Shown: one piece after another, positions 1 through 5,537 of the stretch
Layout of the letters: every line of letters begins with the position of its first letter
How positions within the stretch are numbered: the stretch's first letter is position 1
DNA from: CAZTNW01 sp964614945
Lineage (GTDB): Bacteria; Caldisericota; JANLFM01
DNA length: 6,770 nt
Direction of reading: 5' to 3'
NCBI GenBank assembly: GCA_964614945.1
Contig: CAZTNW010000018.1
Span: forward strand, 1 to 6,770
Notes under the pieces: model-generated
Told to the model about the DNA's origin: nothing
Seen by the model: only the letters and a program-made list of their open reading frames with translations
Databases searched by the model: none
Made by a program: the position numbers and the translations under genes

Positions 1-9
1 GAATTTATT

Positions 10-57
10 CGCGCCCAGCAGGATTCGAACCTGCAAGCCTTTGGATTCGTAGTCCTA
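10..57 (-). tRNA. 3' fragment of tRNA-Arg (anticodon ACG), probable integration site (attL/attR core)
   Basis: Read on the minus strand, positions 57 down to 10 give an anticodon arm with seven-base loop CTACGAA (anticodon ACG, positions 48-50), a variable region, a perfect five-pair T-arm with loop TTCGAAT, seven bases of acceptor 3' strand and a discriminator G. CCA is not encoded. No D-arm or acceptor 5' strand follows to the right, and the anticodon stem already has an A-A mismatch at its second pair from the outside, so tRNA identity seems to end near position 55. A 3'-half tRNA about 200 bp upstream of a tyrosine integrase is the usual signature of an att site. If the element is integrated, the host chromosome lies to the left and an intact tRNA should sit at the other end. 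A circular attP form cannot be excluded. Confidence 0.85.
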
Positions 58-78
58 TTTATGGTGTTTTTCATAGTA

Positions 79-176
79 TTCACTAAAATTCACTTGACAT
101 CATTTTTATAATCATTATAATGTACTTATAAGCCAATGACACTTTTTAACCTTCACTCAGAATCACCATTATTCAC
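79..176. repeat. Helically phased TTCAC repeats, candidate integrase arm-binding sites
   Basis: TTCAC occurs at 79-83, 89-93, 152-156 and 172-176, with the variant ATCAC at 162-166. Starts are 10 bp apart within each group (79, 89 and 152, 162, 172), and the groups are 63 bp apart, about six helical turns. All are in the same orientation, between the tRNA core and the integrase gene. Tyrosine integrases of the lambda type bind short direct arm-type repeats beside the core through an N-terminal domain. Position and phasing fit that role; binding itself is inferred. Confidence 0.5.
94..121 (+). promoter_or_regulatory. Sigma70-type promoter upstream of the integrase gene
   Basis: A perfect -35 box TTGACA at 94-99 is followed after a 16 bp spacer by a perfect -10 box TATAAT at 116-121. 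Transcription would start near 128, giving a leader of roughly 125 bases before the integrase start. The promoter lies between the two groups of TTCAC repeats, so integrase bound to arm sites could repress its own transcription. A second TATAAT at 107-112 is too close to the -35 box to be used with it. Confidence 0.7.
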
Positions 177-181
177 AAAAA

Positions 182-201
182 ATGTTAACCATATGTTAAC
201 C
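182..201. repeat. Doubled ATGTTAACC element upstream of int (left copy)
   Basis: ATGTTAACC occurs at 182-190 and again at 193-201, so two GTTAAC palindromes lie 11 bp (one helical turn) apart. The 20 bp unit recurs with 18 of 20 identities at 6409-6428, before the last gene. It lies downstream of the predicted int promoter, in the leader. A dimeric regulator bound to both sites on one DNA face is a reasonable inference, which would make it an operator. Confidence 0.55.
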
Positions 202-213
202 AAAATTGGGTTT

Positions 214-239
214 GGATTGTTAGGTTTTACAATAAATCC
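214..239. promoter_or_regulatory. Imperfect inverted repeat GGATTGT...ACAATAAATCC in the int leader
   Basis: GGATTGT at 214-220 faces ACAATAAATCC at 229-239, giving a possible hairpin just before the ribosome binding site of int. A compact relative, GGATT-GTA-AATCC, stands at 6488-6500 in the other regulatory region. It may be an operator or a leader hairpin; there is no T-run, so it is not a terminator. Confidence 0.3.
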
Positions 240-255
240 TGTTAGGGGGTAAGCC

Positions 256-1452
256 ATGACCATGAAAAATGGTAACACGAAAAAGAAGAAAAGGGAACCG
301 GAAAAGTTTATCGGTGTGCAGGAACGCCCTTCAAATAAAAGGACGCATAATGGTGAACCGGATGTCTGCTACTTCATATATTATCGCAATAAGGATCAGA
401 AACTAATCGGTGAGAAGGTAGGGTGGGCCTCAGAAGGGTATACCCCGAAACTGGCCTCCATCGTTCGTGGCGAGAGGTTGCGTTCTCTTCGCCACAGTGA
501 AGAATTACCAAGTGAAAGGCCCAGAGCCCCATACTTCAAAAATGTGGCAAAGAAGTATCTGGAATGGGCAGTTGATAACAAAGCGGGTGGGGGGTTTGAC
601 GACGAGAACCGATATAAAAACCACCTTGCCCCGCGATTCGACGAGAAAAGACTTTCTGAGATATCTCCCTTAGACCTTGAGCGCATGAAAAGTGAACTCA
701 TAAAGGAAAAGAAGGCTCCGGCAACTATAACGCATTGCTTGAAACTCTATCGCCAGATTTTTAATAAAGCAGTAGCATGGGGATTACACCAGGGGAACAA
801 CCCTGTTAAATCTGTGAAAATGCCTACGCTTGAAAATCAGCGCGAAAGATTCCTGTCACATGACGAGGCTCGTTTACTTCTGGATGAATTGAAAAAGGTT
901 TCTGAAACAATCCATGATATAGCATTGCTTGGCTTATACTGTGGAATGAGAGCAGGGGAGATATTCGACCTAAGAGGAAATGATATTGATTTCACCAATG
1001 GTATTATCACGATCCTGAACCCAAAGAATAAGACGACGCGAAAGGTAGACACGAACAACACGGTTCAAGAAATGCTACTCCGACGGAAACCAGATAAGCC
1101 CACGGATTATGTCTTCACAAAAAAGAACCATAAAAAAGAAGGTACTAATGACAGGATCACCGAAGTCAGCCAGACTTTCGCGAAGGTAGCAGATAAACTT
1201 TTTAATGTTGGTGTGAAGGACAGGCGACAACGGGTTGTGTTCCATACGCTGAGACACACTTTTGCTTCATGGCTTGCATTGAACGGGGAAAGTCTGCTTA
1301 CCATCAAGGAATTGCTTGGACATAAGACATTGGCCATGACTCAGCGCTATGCTCACCTTATGCCGAGCGAGAAACGGCGTGCAATACTAAGGCTTGAAGA
1401 AGCGTTTCAGGAGAAGGTTAACGGCAACGTGATACATTTACAGGACGCATGA
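256..1452 (+). CDS. int: Tyrosine-type site-specific recombinase (phage integrase)
   Basis: This 398-residue protein would catalyse integration and excision of the element at the neighbouring tRNA-Arg site. The order is that of a full-length phage integrase: a basic N-terminal part that probably holds the arm-binding domain (about 15-90), a core-binding SAM-like domain (about 92-190) and the catalytic domain (about 198-385). Catalytic residues are visible: Arg232 in GMRAGE, probable Lys257 or Lys259 in the beta-hairpin, His330 and Arg333 in HTLRH, His356 in LLGHK and the nucleophile Tyr365 in TQRYAHL. Nothing essential is missing, so it should be active. The ATG at 256 is preceded by AGGGGGT (244-250) at good spacing; the in-frame ATG at 262 is less well placed. 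It reads away from the att site, from the promoter at 94-121. The family is certain; target specificity is inferred from context. Confidence 0.97.
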   Translation: MTMKNGNTKKKKREPEKFIGVQERPSNKRTHNGEPDVCYFIYYRNKDQKLIGEKVGWASEGYTPKLASIVRGERLRSLRHSEELPSERPRAPYFKNVAKKYLEWAVDNKAGGGFDDENRYKNHLAPRFDEKRLSEISPLDLERMKSELIKEKKAPATITHCLKLYRQIFNKAVAWGLHQGNNPVKSVKMPTLENQRERFLSHDEARLLLDELKKVSETIHDIALLGLYCGMRAGEIFDLRGNDIDFTNGIITILNPKNKTTRKVDTNNTVQEMLLRRKPDKPTDYVFTKKNHKKEGTNDRITEVSQTFAKVADKLFNVGVKDRRQRVVFHTLRHTFASWLALNGESLLTIKELLGHKTLAMTQRYAHLMPSEKRRAILRLEEAFQEKVNGNVIHLQDA

Positions 1453-1461
1453 TGAACTTTC

Positions 1462-1514
1462 GAGAGGATAGGGTAGCTCCCGACAAGCCTGTCACTCCTG
1501 CCAGGTTTCCTCTC
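1462..1514. other. Branched inverted-repeat region between int and the next gene
   Basis: GAGAGGA (1462-1468) and TCCTCTC (1508-1514) form a perfect seven-pair outer stem. Inside it lie three short hairpins: GGG/CCC (1471-1481, five-base loop), GACA/TGTC (1482-1493, four-base loop) and CCT/AGG (1497-1505, three-base loop). As RNA this could fold as a multibranch structure. It is not a tRNA (only 53 bases, no T-arm) and no T-run follows, so it is not a simple terminator. It could set expression of the downstream gene or be chance. Confidence 0.25.
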
Positions 1515-1551
1515 ACTAACTTGCAGGGGAATGTCAGAGCAGGAGATGACA

Positions 1552-2235
1552 ATGGACGAGAAAAAATTATCAGTTGATGAACTTATCCTTGGCCTTGAGA
1601 GGAAGGAAGATTTCACCGAAGAAGAACTCAATATTATCTTCAACACCCAGGCAAACGCTGCAAAGATATGGTTGAAAAATCATGGCTTTATTCCTGATGT
1701 GTCGAGGGCCACAGTTAAAGCGGACTTAGCCAGATTTGAAAAAGATATTGAGGGATTGACCATAGACCCTACATATCCAGGTGCTTTGTTTTGGAGTATC
1801 GCATATAGCGGAATCGCTGCATATGTATTATCGAGTAAGAAAAAAGAATCACAGAAACGTAATCCAAAAGATCGTCAGAAGTACATAATGGATAAACTTG
1901 TCAAAACTTATAAAGATATTTGGGGATTGATGAAGATGGGAGTGTTAGAAAGGGTTGATCTCCGGACAATTCTACCGCTTAAGAGTGGCCTTTTTTCAGA
2001 AAATACAAACCCAGGTAAACCTATCAATGCACTTGCTACCGTTATGGCGTTAGATTTAGTTGATTTTCATATTCCTAAGAAAGCAGCAAGCAGTTTGGTT
2101 TTCGACTTCATAAAACTCTACTTTCCGGATGAAAAAATATCAGATGAAGAAATCATCCGGCGCAACCTTTATAGAAAGCAGTATCCTTCCTCAGTTTTAA
2201 ATTTCCCTGTGCAAAAGGGTACACCAAAAAAATAA
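1552..2235 (+). CDS. Protein of unknown function, 227 residues
   Basis: I do not recognise this family. The start at ATG 1552 is chosen because AGGAG (1541-1545) lies six bases upstream; starting at ATG 1531 would add seven residues but has no well-spaced ribosome binding site. The protein is mostly helical in character, with an acidic N-terminus (about 1-30), a hydrophobic stretch at about 77-95 (GALFWSIAYSGIAAYVLSS) followed at once by lysines, a basic central part and a charged C-terminal part. The hydrophobic stretch could be a single membrane segment or a buried helix; there is no signal peptide. It lies about 100 bp after int and before the XRE regulator, where small elements often keep accessory or control genes. 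It may share the int transcript, as I see no clear promoter in the gap. Reality as a gene is likely; function is open. Confidence 0.75.
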   Translation: MDEKKLSVDELILGLERKEDFTEEELNIIFNTQANAAKIWLKNHGFIPDVSRATVKADLARFEKDIEGLTIDPTYPGALFWSIAYSGIAAYVLSSKKKESQKRNPKDRQKYIMDKLVKTYKDIWGLMKMGVLERVDLRTILPLKSGLFSENTNPGKPINALATVMALDLVDFHIPKKAASSLVFDFIKLYFPDEKISDEEIIRRNLYRKQYPSSVLNFPVQKGTPKK

Positions 2236-2254
2236 CCTTTCTGCACATCCTTAA

Positions 2255-2281
2255 CTAATGATTCGTGCCGTATGCTAATGA
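2255..2281. promoter_or_regulatory. CTAATGA direct repeats before the XRE gene, possible operator/promoter
   Basis: CTAATGA occurs at 2255-2261 and 2275-2281, exactly 20 bp (two helical turns) apart, directly before the ATG of the XRE-type regulator. Weak promoter matches overlap them: TTAACT at 2251-2256 with GCTAAT at 2274-2279 (17 bp spacer), or an isolated TATGCT at 2271-2276. Self-repression by the XRE protein is a natural inference, but the boxes are poor and the repeats short. Confidence 0.3.
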
Positions 2282-2282
2282 C

Positions 2283-2519
2283 ATGGCAGGCGCGAACATT
2301 ATAAAACTTCTTCGAGTTCTCAACGGTTTAACCCCAACAAAATTATCTGAAAAAACAGGCATACCGCGTTTCGTGCTTTACGAGTATGAACAAGGGTGGA
2401 GGCCTATCCCGGCGAAAGATGCTGTGAAACTTTCAGCAGCCTTTGGAATACCGCTTGTCGTGGACGAAGAAACGCCCGCTAACGAACCGCAATCTAATGG
2501 AGGTAATGATGGAAAATGA
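2283..2519 (+). CDS. XRE/Cro-CI family helix-turn-helix regulator
   Basis: This is a 78-residue DNA-binding protein, essentially one HTH domain (about 5-60), with the pattern LTPTKLSEKTGIPRFVLYEYEQG giving the two helices and the recognition segment, then a hydrophilic tail rich in Asn, Glu and Gly. Cro-like size suggests a repressor or switch protein of the element that controls its own operon and perhaps int. Start choice is uncertain: ATG 2283 gives the ordinary XRE N-terminus, GTG 2265 would add six residues, and neither has a recognisable Shine-Dalgarno sequence, so translation may be weak or leaderless. It heads a coupled gene set: its last codons supply the ribosome binding site (GGAGG, 2499-2503) and the start of the next small ORF. 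The family is clear; the operator it binds is unknown. Confidence 0.88.
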   Translation: MAGANIIKLLRVLNGLTPTKLSEKTGIPRFVLYEYEQGWRPIPAKDAVKLSAAFGIPLVVDEETPANEPQSNGGNDGK

Positions 2520-2589
2520 ATTGGCAGTTCAGGAACCAACAAACATTTTTAAAATGGATAAAGCAAAATTAAAAGGAGGCAAAGAGTGA
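2509..2589 (+). CDS. Small ORF of 26 codons coupled to both neighbours
   Basis: ATG 2509 is preceded by GGAGG (2499-2503) at five bases, inside the end of the XRE gene, and reads MENELAVQEPTNIFKMDKAK then LKGGKE before TGA at 2587-2589. It overlaps the XRE gene by 11 bases, and its stop overlaps the GTG start (2586) of the next gene, the GTGA arrangement typical of translational coupling. Its last codons also encode the AGGAGG site of that gene. It could be a real micro-peptide or only a leader that carries ribosomes from the XRE gene to the excisionase-like gene. The peptide is charged, without motifs or a membrane segment. Confidence 0.5.
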   Translation: MENELAVQEPTNIFKMDKAKLKGGKE

Positions 2590-2798
2590 GTAACAAGATA
2601 ATCCCTGTGGCCCAAACGCCGCAACAAGTTTCGGTTAACTATGGCATTTCAACGGGAACATTGGCAAATTGGAGAACACAGAAAAAGGGGCCGAAATACT
2701 TCAAGGTTGGCTCCGGAAAAATCCTTTATAGAACCGTGGACGTGGAAGCTTTTTTGTTCTCTTGTCCTGTTCTAACGTCGGATAGCATGGAGCGTTAA
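2586..2798 (+). CDS. HTH_17/AlpA-like DNA-binding protein, candidate excisionase
   Basis: This 70-residue protein has the layout of the MerR-like small winged-helix proteins annotated as excisionase or AlpA family: a TPQQVSVNYGISTGTLANWR helix-turn-helix at about 11-30, a wing-like GPKYFKVGSGKILYR segment at 35-49, then the VDVEAFL helix at 52-58. Such proteins bend DNA at att sites as recombination directionality factors, or act as activators. The GTG start at 2586 is backed by a perfect AGGAGG (2574-2579) six bases upstream. It lies three genes after int rather than next to it, so a purely regulatory role is also possible. The next gene starts two bases after its stop codon. The fold family is fairly sure; the excisionase role is inferred from context. 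Confidence 0.8.
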   Translation: MSNKIIPVAQTPQQVSVNYGISTGTLANWRTQKKGPKYFKVGSGKILYRTVDVEAFLFSCPVLTSDSMER

Positions 2799-2800
2799 GT

Positions 2801-3070
2801 ATGGACATTTACCAAACGCTCGACGTATACCAGGCTTCCTATCTGCAACATTTCGGTTTCCAAATTAGCATGAAGGAAAATTTGAGGGGCCGGATCGTTT
2901 TTTCAGCACCTCTTACGGCTGAGTTGGAAACGGCCTTGACTGAATATCCTACCGCTTTTGTGCCTGCCAAACAATACGCAGATACAATCAAAGAATTGAA
3001 GCGCCGGATGTATTCGGCAAAAGACAACACTGAGGGGGAAAGATTAGGGAAAGATGCCAAACGAGAATAA
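2801..3070 (+). CDS. DUF5659-like small protein
   Basis: This 89-residue protein begins at ATG 2801 with GGAG (2789-2792) eight bases upstream. The pattern resembles what I recall of DUF5659: an N-terminal segment DIYQTLDVYQASYLQHFGFQ (2-21), a strand with RIVFSAP (31-37), a phrase ending in a Pro-Thr-Ala-Phe-Val-Pro-Ala element (about 49-56), then a basic helix IKELKRRMYS (63-72) and a charged tail. Such proteins are found on phages and mobile elements and have no known activity. The tight position directly before the primase, with a 17-base overlap, suggests a role in replication, perhaps as a partner or DNA-binding accessory of the primase, but that is inference. The family match is from memory of its pattern and is moderate. 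Confidence 0.75.
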   Translation: MDIYQTLDVYQASYLQHFGFQISMKENLRGRIVFSAPLTAELETALTEYPTAFVPAKQYADTIKELKRRMYSAKDNTEGERLGKDAKRE

Positions 3071-4898
3071 TCTAAAACCACCGCTTTATCCTGAAAACAT
3101 TCCGTCACCACTCAAACAGTGGCCTAATTGGGTATGCTGGACTGAAGAAATTAAAAACGGTGAACCAACAAAGCCTCCGTTTGATGTAAGGACAGGCAAG
3201 AAAGCGAAATCTGATAATGCGAATACATGGACGACTTTTGAAAATGCTTTTGAGTATTACCAGGAGCATTCTAATAACGGTATCCGTGGAATAGGCTTCG
3301 AGTTAGGCCCCCCGAAGTCTACTGTCTATGTCGGTATCGATCTTGACCATTGCAGAAATCCTAAAACGGGTGAGATCGCAGCCTGGGCGCAAAAGATCAT
3401 TGACAAACTGGCTTCATATACTGAAGTAAGCCCTTCAGGAGAAGGGATACGAATCTGGGTGATTGCCGTCTTACCGGAGCATGGGCGTAAGAAAGGCAAC
3501 ATTGAACTGTATGACGGTGATCGGTATCTAACGGTTACAGGCAATCATCTTAAAGGAACACCACTCACAATTGAATGCAGACATGATGAGATCGAGGAAC
3601 TGCATAAGTCTGTGTTCGGAGAAAAGAAACCTGAAGAGCAACCTCAGACCGAGACTATCAAACCCACTTTACAAATAGAAGATAACGAACTTCTCCAGAG
3701 GATGTTCGACGCTGACAACGGGGCCAAGGTTAAAAAGCTATTCGAAGGTGATTGCAGCGGGTATCCATCGAGATCAGAGGCTCACATGGCTTTGTGCTGT
3801 CATCTTGCATTTTGGACGGGTAAAGACCCTGCTATGATGGACAGGCTCTTCCGTCAATCGAAACTCTTTTCTGACTATGCCGGGAAGTGGGATAAGAAAC
3901 ACTTTTCAAATGGACTTACCTATGGGCAGGCAACAATCAAGAAAGCCATAGAAACCACGTCGGAAGTCTACGAAGGGCCAAAAGAGAAGAAGGAAGAACC
4001 GACGGAATCTAAGAAACCCAAAGCTACACTTGTGATGGAGCATTTTGAGGAATTTCCGTCGTCGTGGTTTACCAACTTCGAGGTACGGGAAGCAACCGGA
4101 TTGTCAGCGGATGATGTGCGCGACATTCTGAGGAGAAAACGGGATGCCGGCCTGCTTATAACCGACGGGAAGAGGCATAGACTCACCCCACCTTCACGGA
4201 TCGTTGACCCCTTCGAGATTATGGCAGGAGCCTTTGAGTTGGAGTTTCCGTTATCACTGCATGAGTATGCAATTATTTCACAGGGAGATGTTGCCGTTGT
4301 CAGCGGTTGGAAGAACTGTGGAAAGACGGGATTTCTCATGGAGACAGCACTCTTGAACTCGAAGAGGGGCTTAGATGTCAACTATTGTGTCACCGAGAAT
4401 GTGGCAAAGATCGGAAGAAGGTATTTGCAATGGGGCTACACTCCTGAAGAGATACGGGAACAAATCACATTCAGGGATTGCCGCGACCGTGACTACATAA
4501 ACATTATCAAACGTGACTGTCTCAATATTCTCGACTATTACAACCCCCCGAATGGAGAGTATCACAGGACGGCAGCAGACATAGAGGACATGGCAAAGTC
4601 ACTGGGAAATGGTGTTCTTATCATGGGCATCCAACACGCCAGAGATGCGAAAATGCCGAGGGGTGGAGAATTATCGCAGGAACTATCACAGATGAGTGTT
4701 GTTTTGTCTGAGGTTGAAACCATCAACATAGGGGGGATAGATGAGCGGAAGGTGGGGAAGGCGCGGATACTCACCATAAAAGAACCTGGCATGAGAAAGG
4801 GCGGGGAAGGCAGGGTTTGCCAGTATGAAGTTACTGAAAAGGGTGGGCGATTAGTCCAGGTTGGTGATTGGGACTACCCCAGAAAGGATAAAAAGTGA
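3054..4898 (+). CDS. Replication protein: NrS-1-like AEP primase/polymerase fused to a RecA-fold ATPase
   Basis: This 614-residue protein should start and drive replication of the element. N-terminal part (about 10-175): archaeo-eukaryotic-primase-like domain, with metal-binding GIDLD (Asp96, Asp98), SPSGEGIRIW (126-135) and IELYDGDRYLTVTG (150-163). In SPSGEGIRIW, Arg133 stands where many prim-pols have His. Residues about 211-300 match the helical domain that follows the polymerase in phage NrS-1 (YPSRSEAHMAL, AFWTGKDPAMMDRLFRQS, YGQATIKKAIE). A charged linker (about 305-322) leads to a winged-helix-like region (325-380), then a RecA-type ATPase (about 405-590) with Walker A GWKNCGKT (418-425) and probable Walker B NILD (Asp494). 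ATG 3054 has AGGGA (3046-3050) close upstream and overlaps the preceding gene by 17 bases. Its stop codon touches the first iteron. Whether the ATPase unwinds DNA or only loads a helicase cannot be told. Confidence 0.9.
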   Translation: MPNENNLKPPLYPENIPSPLKQWPNWVCWTEEIKNGEPTKPPFDVRTGKKAKSDNANTWTTFENAFEYYQEHSNNGIRGIGFELGPPKSTVYVGIDLDHCRNPKTGEIAAWAQKIIDKLASYTEVSPSGEGIRIWVIAVLPEHGRKKGNIELYDGDRYLTVTGNHLKGTPLTIECRHDEIEELHKSVFGEKKPEEQPQTETIKPTLQIEDNELLQRMFDADNGAKVKKLFEGDCSGYPSRSEAHMALCCHLAFWTGKDPAMMDRLFRQSKLFSDYAGKWDKKHFSNGLTYGQATIKKAIETTSEVYEGPKEKKEEPTESKKPKATLVMEHFEEFPSSWFTNFEVREATGLSADDVRDILRRKRDAGLLITDGKRHRLTPPSRIVDPFEIMAGAFELEFPLSLHEYAIISQGDVAVVSGWKNCGKTGFLMETALLNSKRGLDVNYCVTENVAKIGRRYLQWGYTPEEIREQITFRDCRDRDYINIIKRDCLNILDYYNPPNGEYHRTAADIEDMAKSLGNGVLIMGIQHARDAKMPRGGELSQELSQMSVVLSEVETINIGGIDERKVGKARILTIKEPGMRKGGEGRVCQYEVTEKGGRLVQVGDWDYPRKDKK

Positions 4899-5029
4899 TG
4901 CCACGGTTTGCCTTAAAATACCACGCAAATGCCACGGGTTGCCATGAAATGCCACGATTTTTGATAATTTACCCCTTCTTTGATGCCTCAAAATGCCACG
5001 AAATGCCACGATTTGCCACGCCGTGGTAT
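4898..5029. repeat. Iteron array of NTGCCACG with 10-11 bp period
   Basis: Direct copies of ATGCCACG or near variants begin at 4898, 4908 (TTGCCTTA, weak), 4918 (ATACCACG), 4929, 4939 (TTGCCATG) and 4949, then after a gap at 4983 (ATGCCTCA, weak), 4993, 5003 and 5013 (TTGCCACG). An inverted copy, CGTGGTAT, sits at 5022-5029 and forms a CCACG-C-CGTGG palindrome with its neighbour. Steps are 10, 10, 11, 10, 10, then 34, then 10, 10, 10, so the motif stays on one face of the helix. The gap (4957-4982) is mostly A/T. The first copy overlaps the stop codon of the primase gene. Confidence 0.9.
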
Positions 5030-5160
5030 GACCGAAAAATCTTGTATCTTATTGATATCACAAGAAGAGAGGCATTTTTACCAGTTTTGAGAAAACCCCG
5101 TAGTTCACTAATAGATATATATAGAAAATATTCTCTCTTTTCTTTGTGTTGGAAAAAGAA
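4898..5160. other. Putative replication origin of the element
   Basis: The intergenic stretch after the primase/ATPase gene combines two blocks of iterons flanking an A/T-rich segment (4957-4982) with a second A/T-rich stretch (about 5031-5160), including an ATATATATAG run near 5115-5123 that could melt. SaPI-type satellites have this plan, with iterons flanking an A/T-rich region next to the rep gene. The primase/ATPase, perhaps through its winged-helix region, is the likely binder. The second A/T-rich stretch also contains small inverted repeats (CTTGT 5041-5045 with ACAAG 5060-5064; GTTTT-GAG-AAAAC 5084-5096) and must hold any promoter for the genes from 5173 on, but I see no convincing one. 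Origin activity is inferred from structure. Confidence 0.7.
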
Positions 5161-5172
5161 TGAGGAGGAGCT

Positions 5173-5490
5173 ATGGACTTGATTGAGGTGTGGGTTGTTG
5201 AGTTCAGCCCAGGTCACAGAGATGCCGGAGGATATCCCTGGCATGTTGATAAATTAACCTTCGAGGTGGAGCGAAACAGGAAACTGCTTTGCTCTTACGG
5301 ACAGGAGAACTGGGTTCCTGTGTTTGTCGGAACACGGGATGATTGCCTCAACTTCGTTGAGCGTAACAGGAATTTACCTCAGTATTTACAGAGAGGATAT
5401 GCGGGTATTCCACGAGAAAAGGGTTGTATCTACGGCGAAAAAGGGCAAAAAACAGGCAAAAAAGATATGGGAAATGAAGGGATTATTTGA
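5173..5490 (+). CDS. Protein of unknown function, 105 residues
   Basis: The gene begins at ATG 5173 behind a strong AGGAGGAG (5163-5170), and is the first coding sequence after the origin-like region. I do not recognise it. The N-terminal half looks like a compact fold: IEVWVVEFSPG strand (4-14), a turn with GGYPWHVDKLTF (19-30), then VPVFVGTRDDCLNFVERNRN (48-67), a strand followed by a helix. The last 25 residues are Gly- and Lys-rich (YGEKGQKTGKKD) and probably disordered or nucleic-acid binding. It holds two Cys residues in the fold and one in the tail, with no zinc-finger spacing, and no signal peptide or membrane helix. It likely belongs with the following genes as a second transcription unit. 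Ribosome binding site and position support a real gene; no function can be proposed. Confidence 0.75.
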   Translation: MDLIEVWVVEFSPGHRDAGGYPWHVDKLTFEVERNRKLLCSYGQENWVPVFVGTRDDCLNFVERNRNLPQYLQRGYAGIPREKGCIYGEKGQKTGKKDMGNEGII

Positions 5491-5537
5491 AGATGAGACA
5501 ACAAAGAGAACTAATGCTTAATAGAAAGGATTCGGTA

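Noticed and set aside
1462..1514. Degenerate tRNA (seven-pair acceptor-like stem, CTGTCAC as in tRNA-Asp anticodon loops)
   Set aside because: Total length is 53 bases, the bases next to CTGTCAC do not pair as an anticodon stem and there is no T-arm motif.
2839..4792. Several open frames of 60-137 codons on the minus strand
   Set aside because: They are antisense to the DUF5659-like and primase genes, have no clear starts and Ser/Pro-rich shadow-like composition.
4898..5029. CRISPR array
   Set aside because: The repeat unit is only eight bases with two- or three-base spacing, and no cas gene is present; it fits iterons.
5084..5096. GTTTT-GAG-AAAAC hairpin as a terminator of the primase operon
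   Set aside because: The stem is A/T-rich and short, and is followed by CCCCG rather than a T-run.
4895..5182. Open frame of 95 codons from GTG 4895 across the origin-like region
   Set aside because: It is made of translated iterons (repeated Cys-His-Glu-Met-Pro-Arg-Phe), has no ribosome binding site and overlaps the start of the well-supported gene at 5173.
5324..5521. Open frame of 65 codons inside and past the 105-residue gene
   Set aside because: It lies in another frame of a gene with a better start and has no ribosome binding site of its own.
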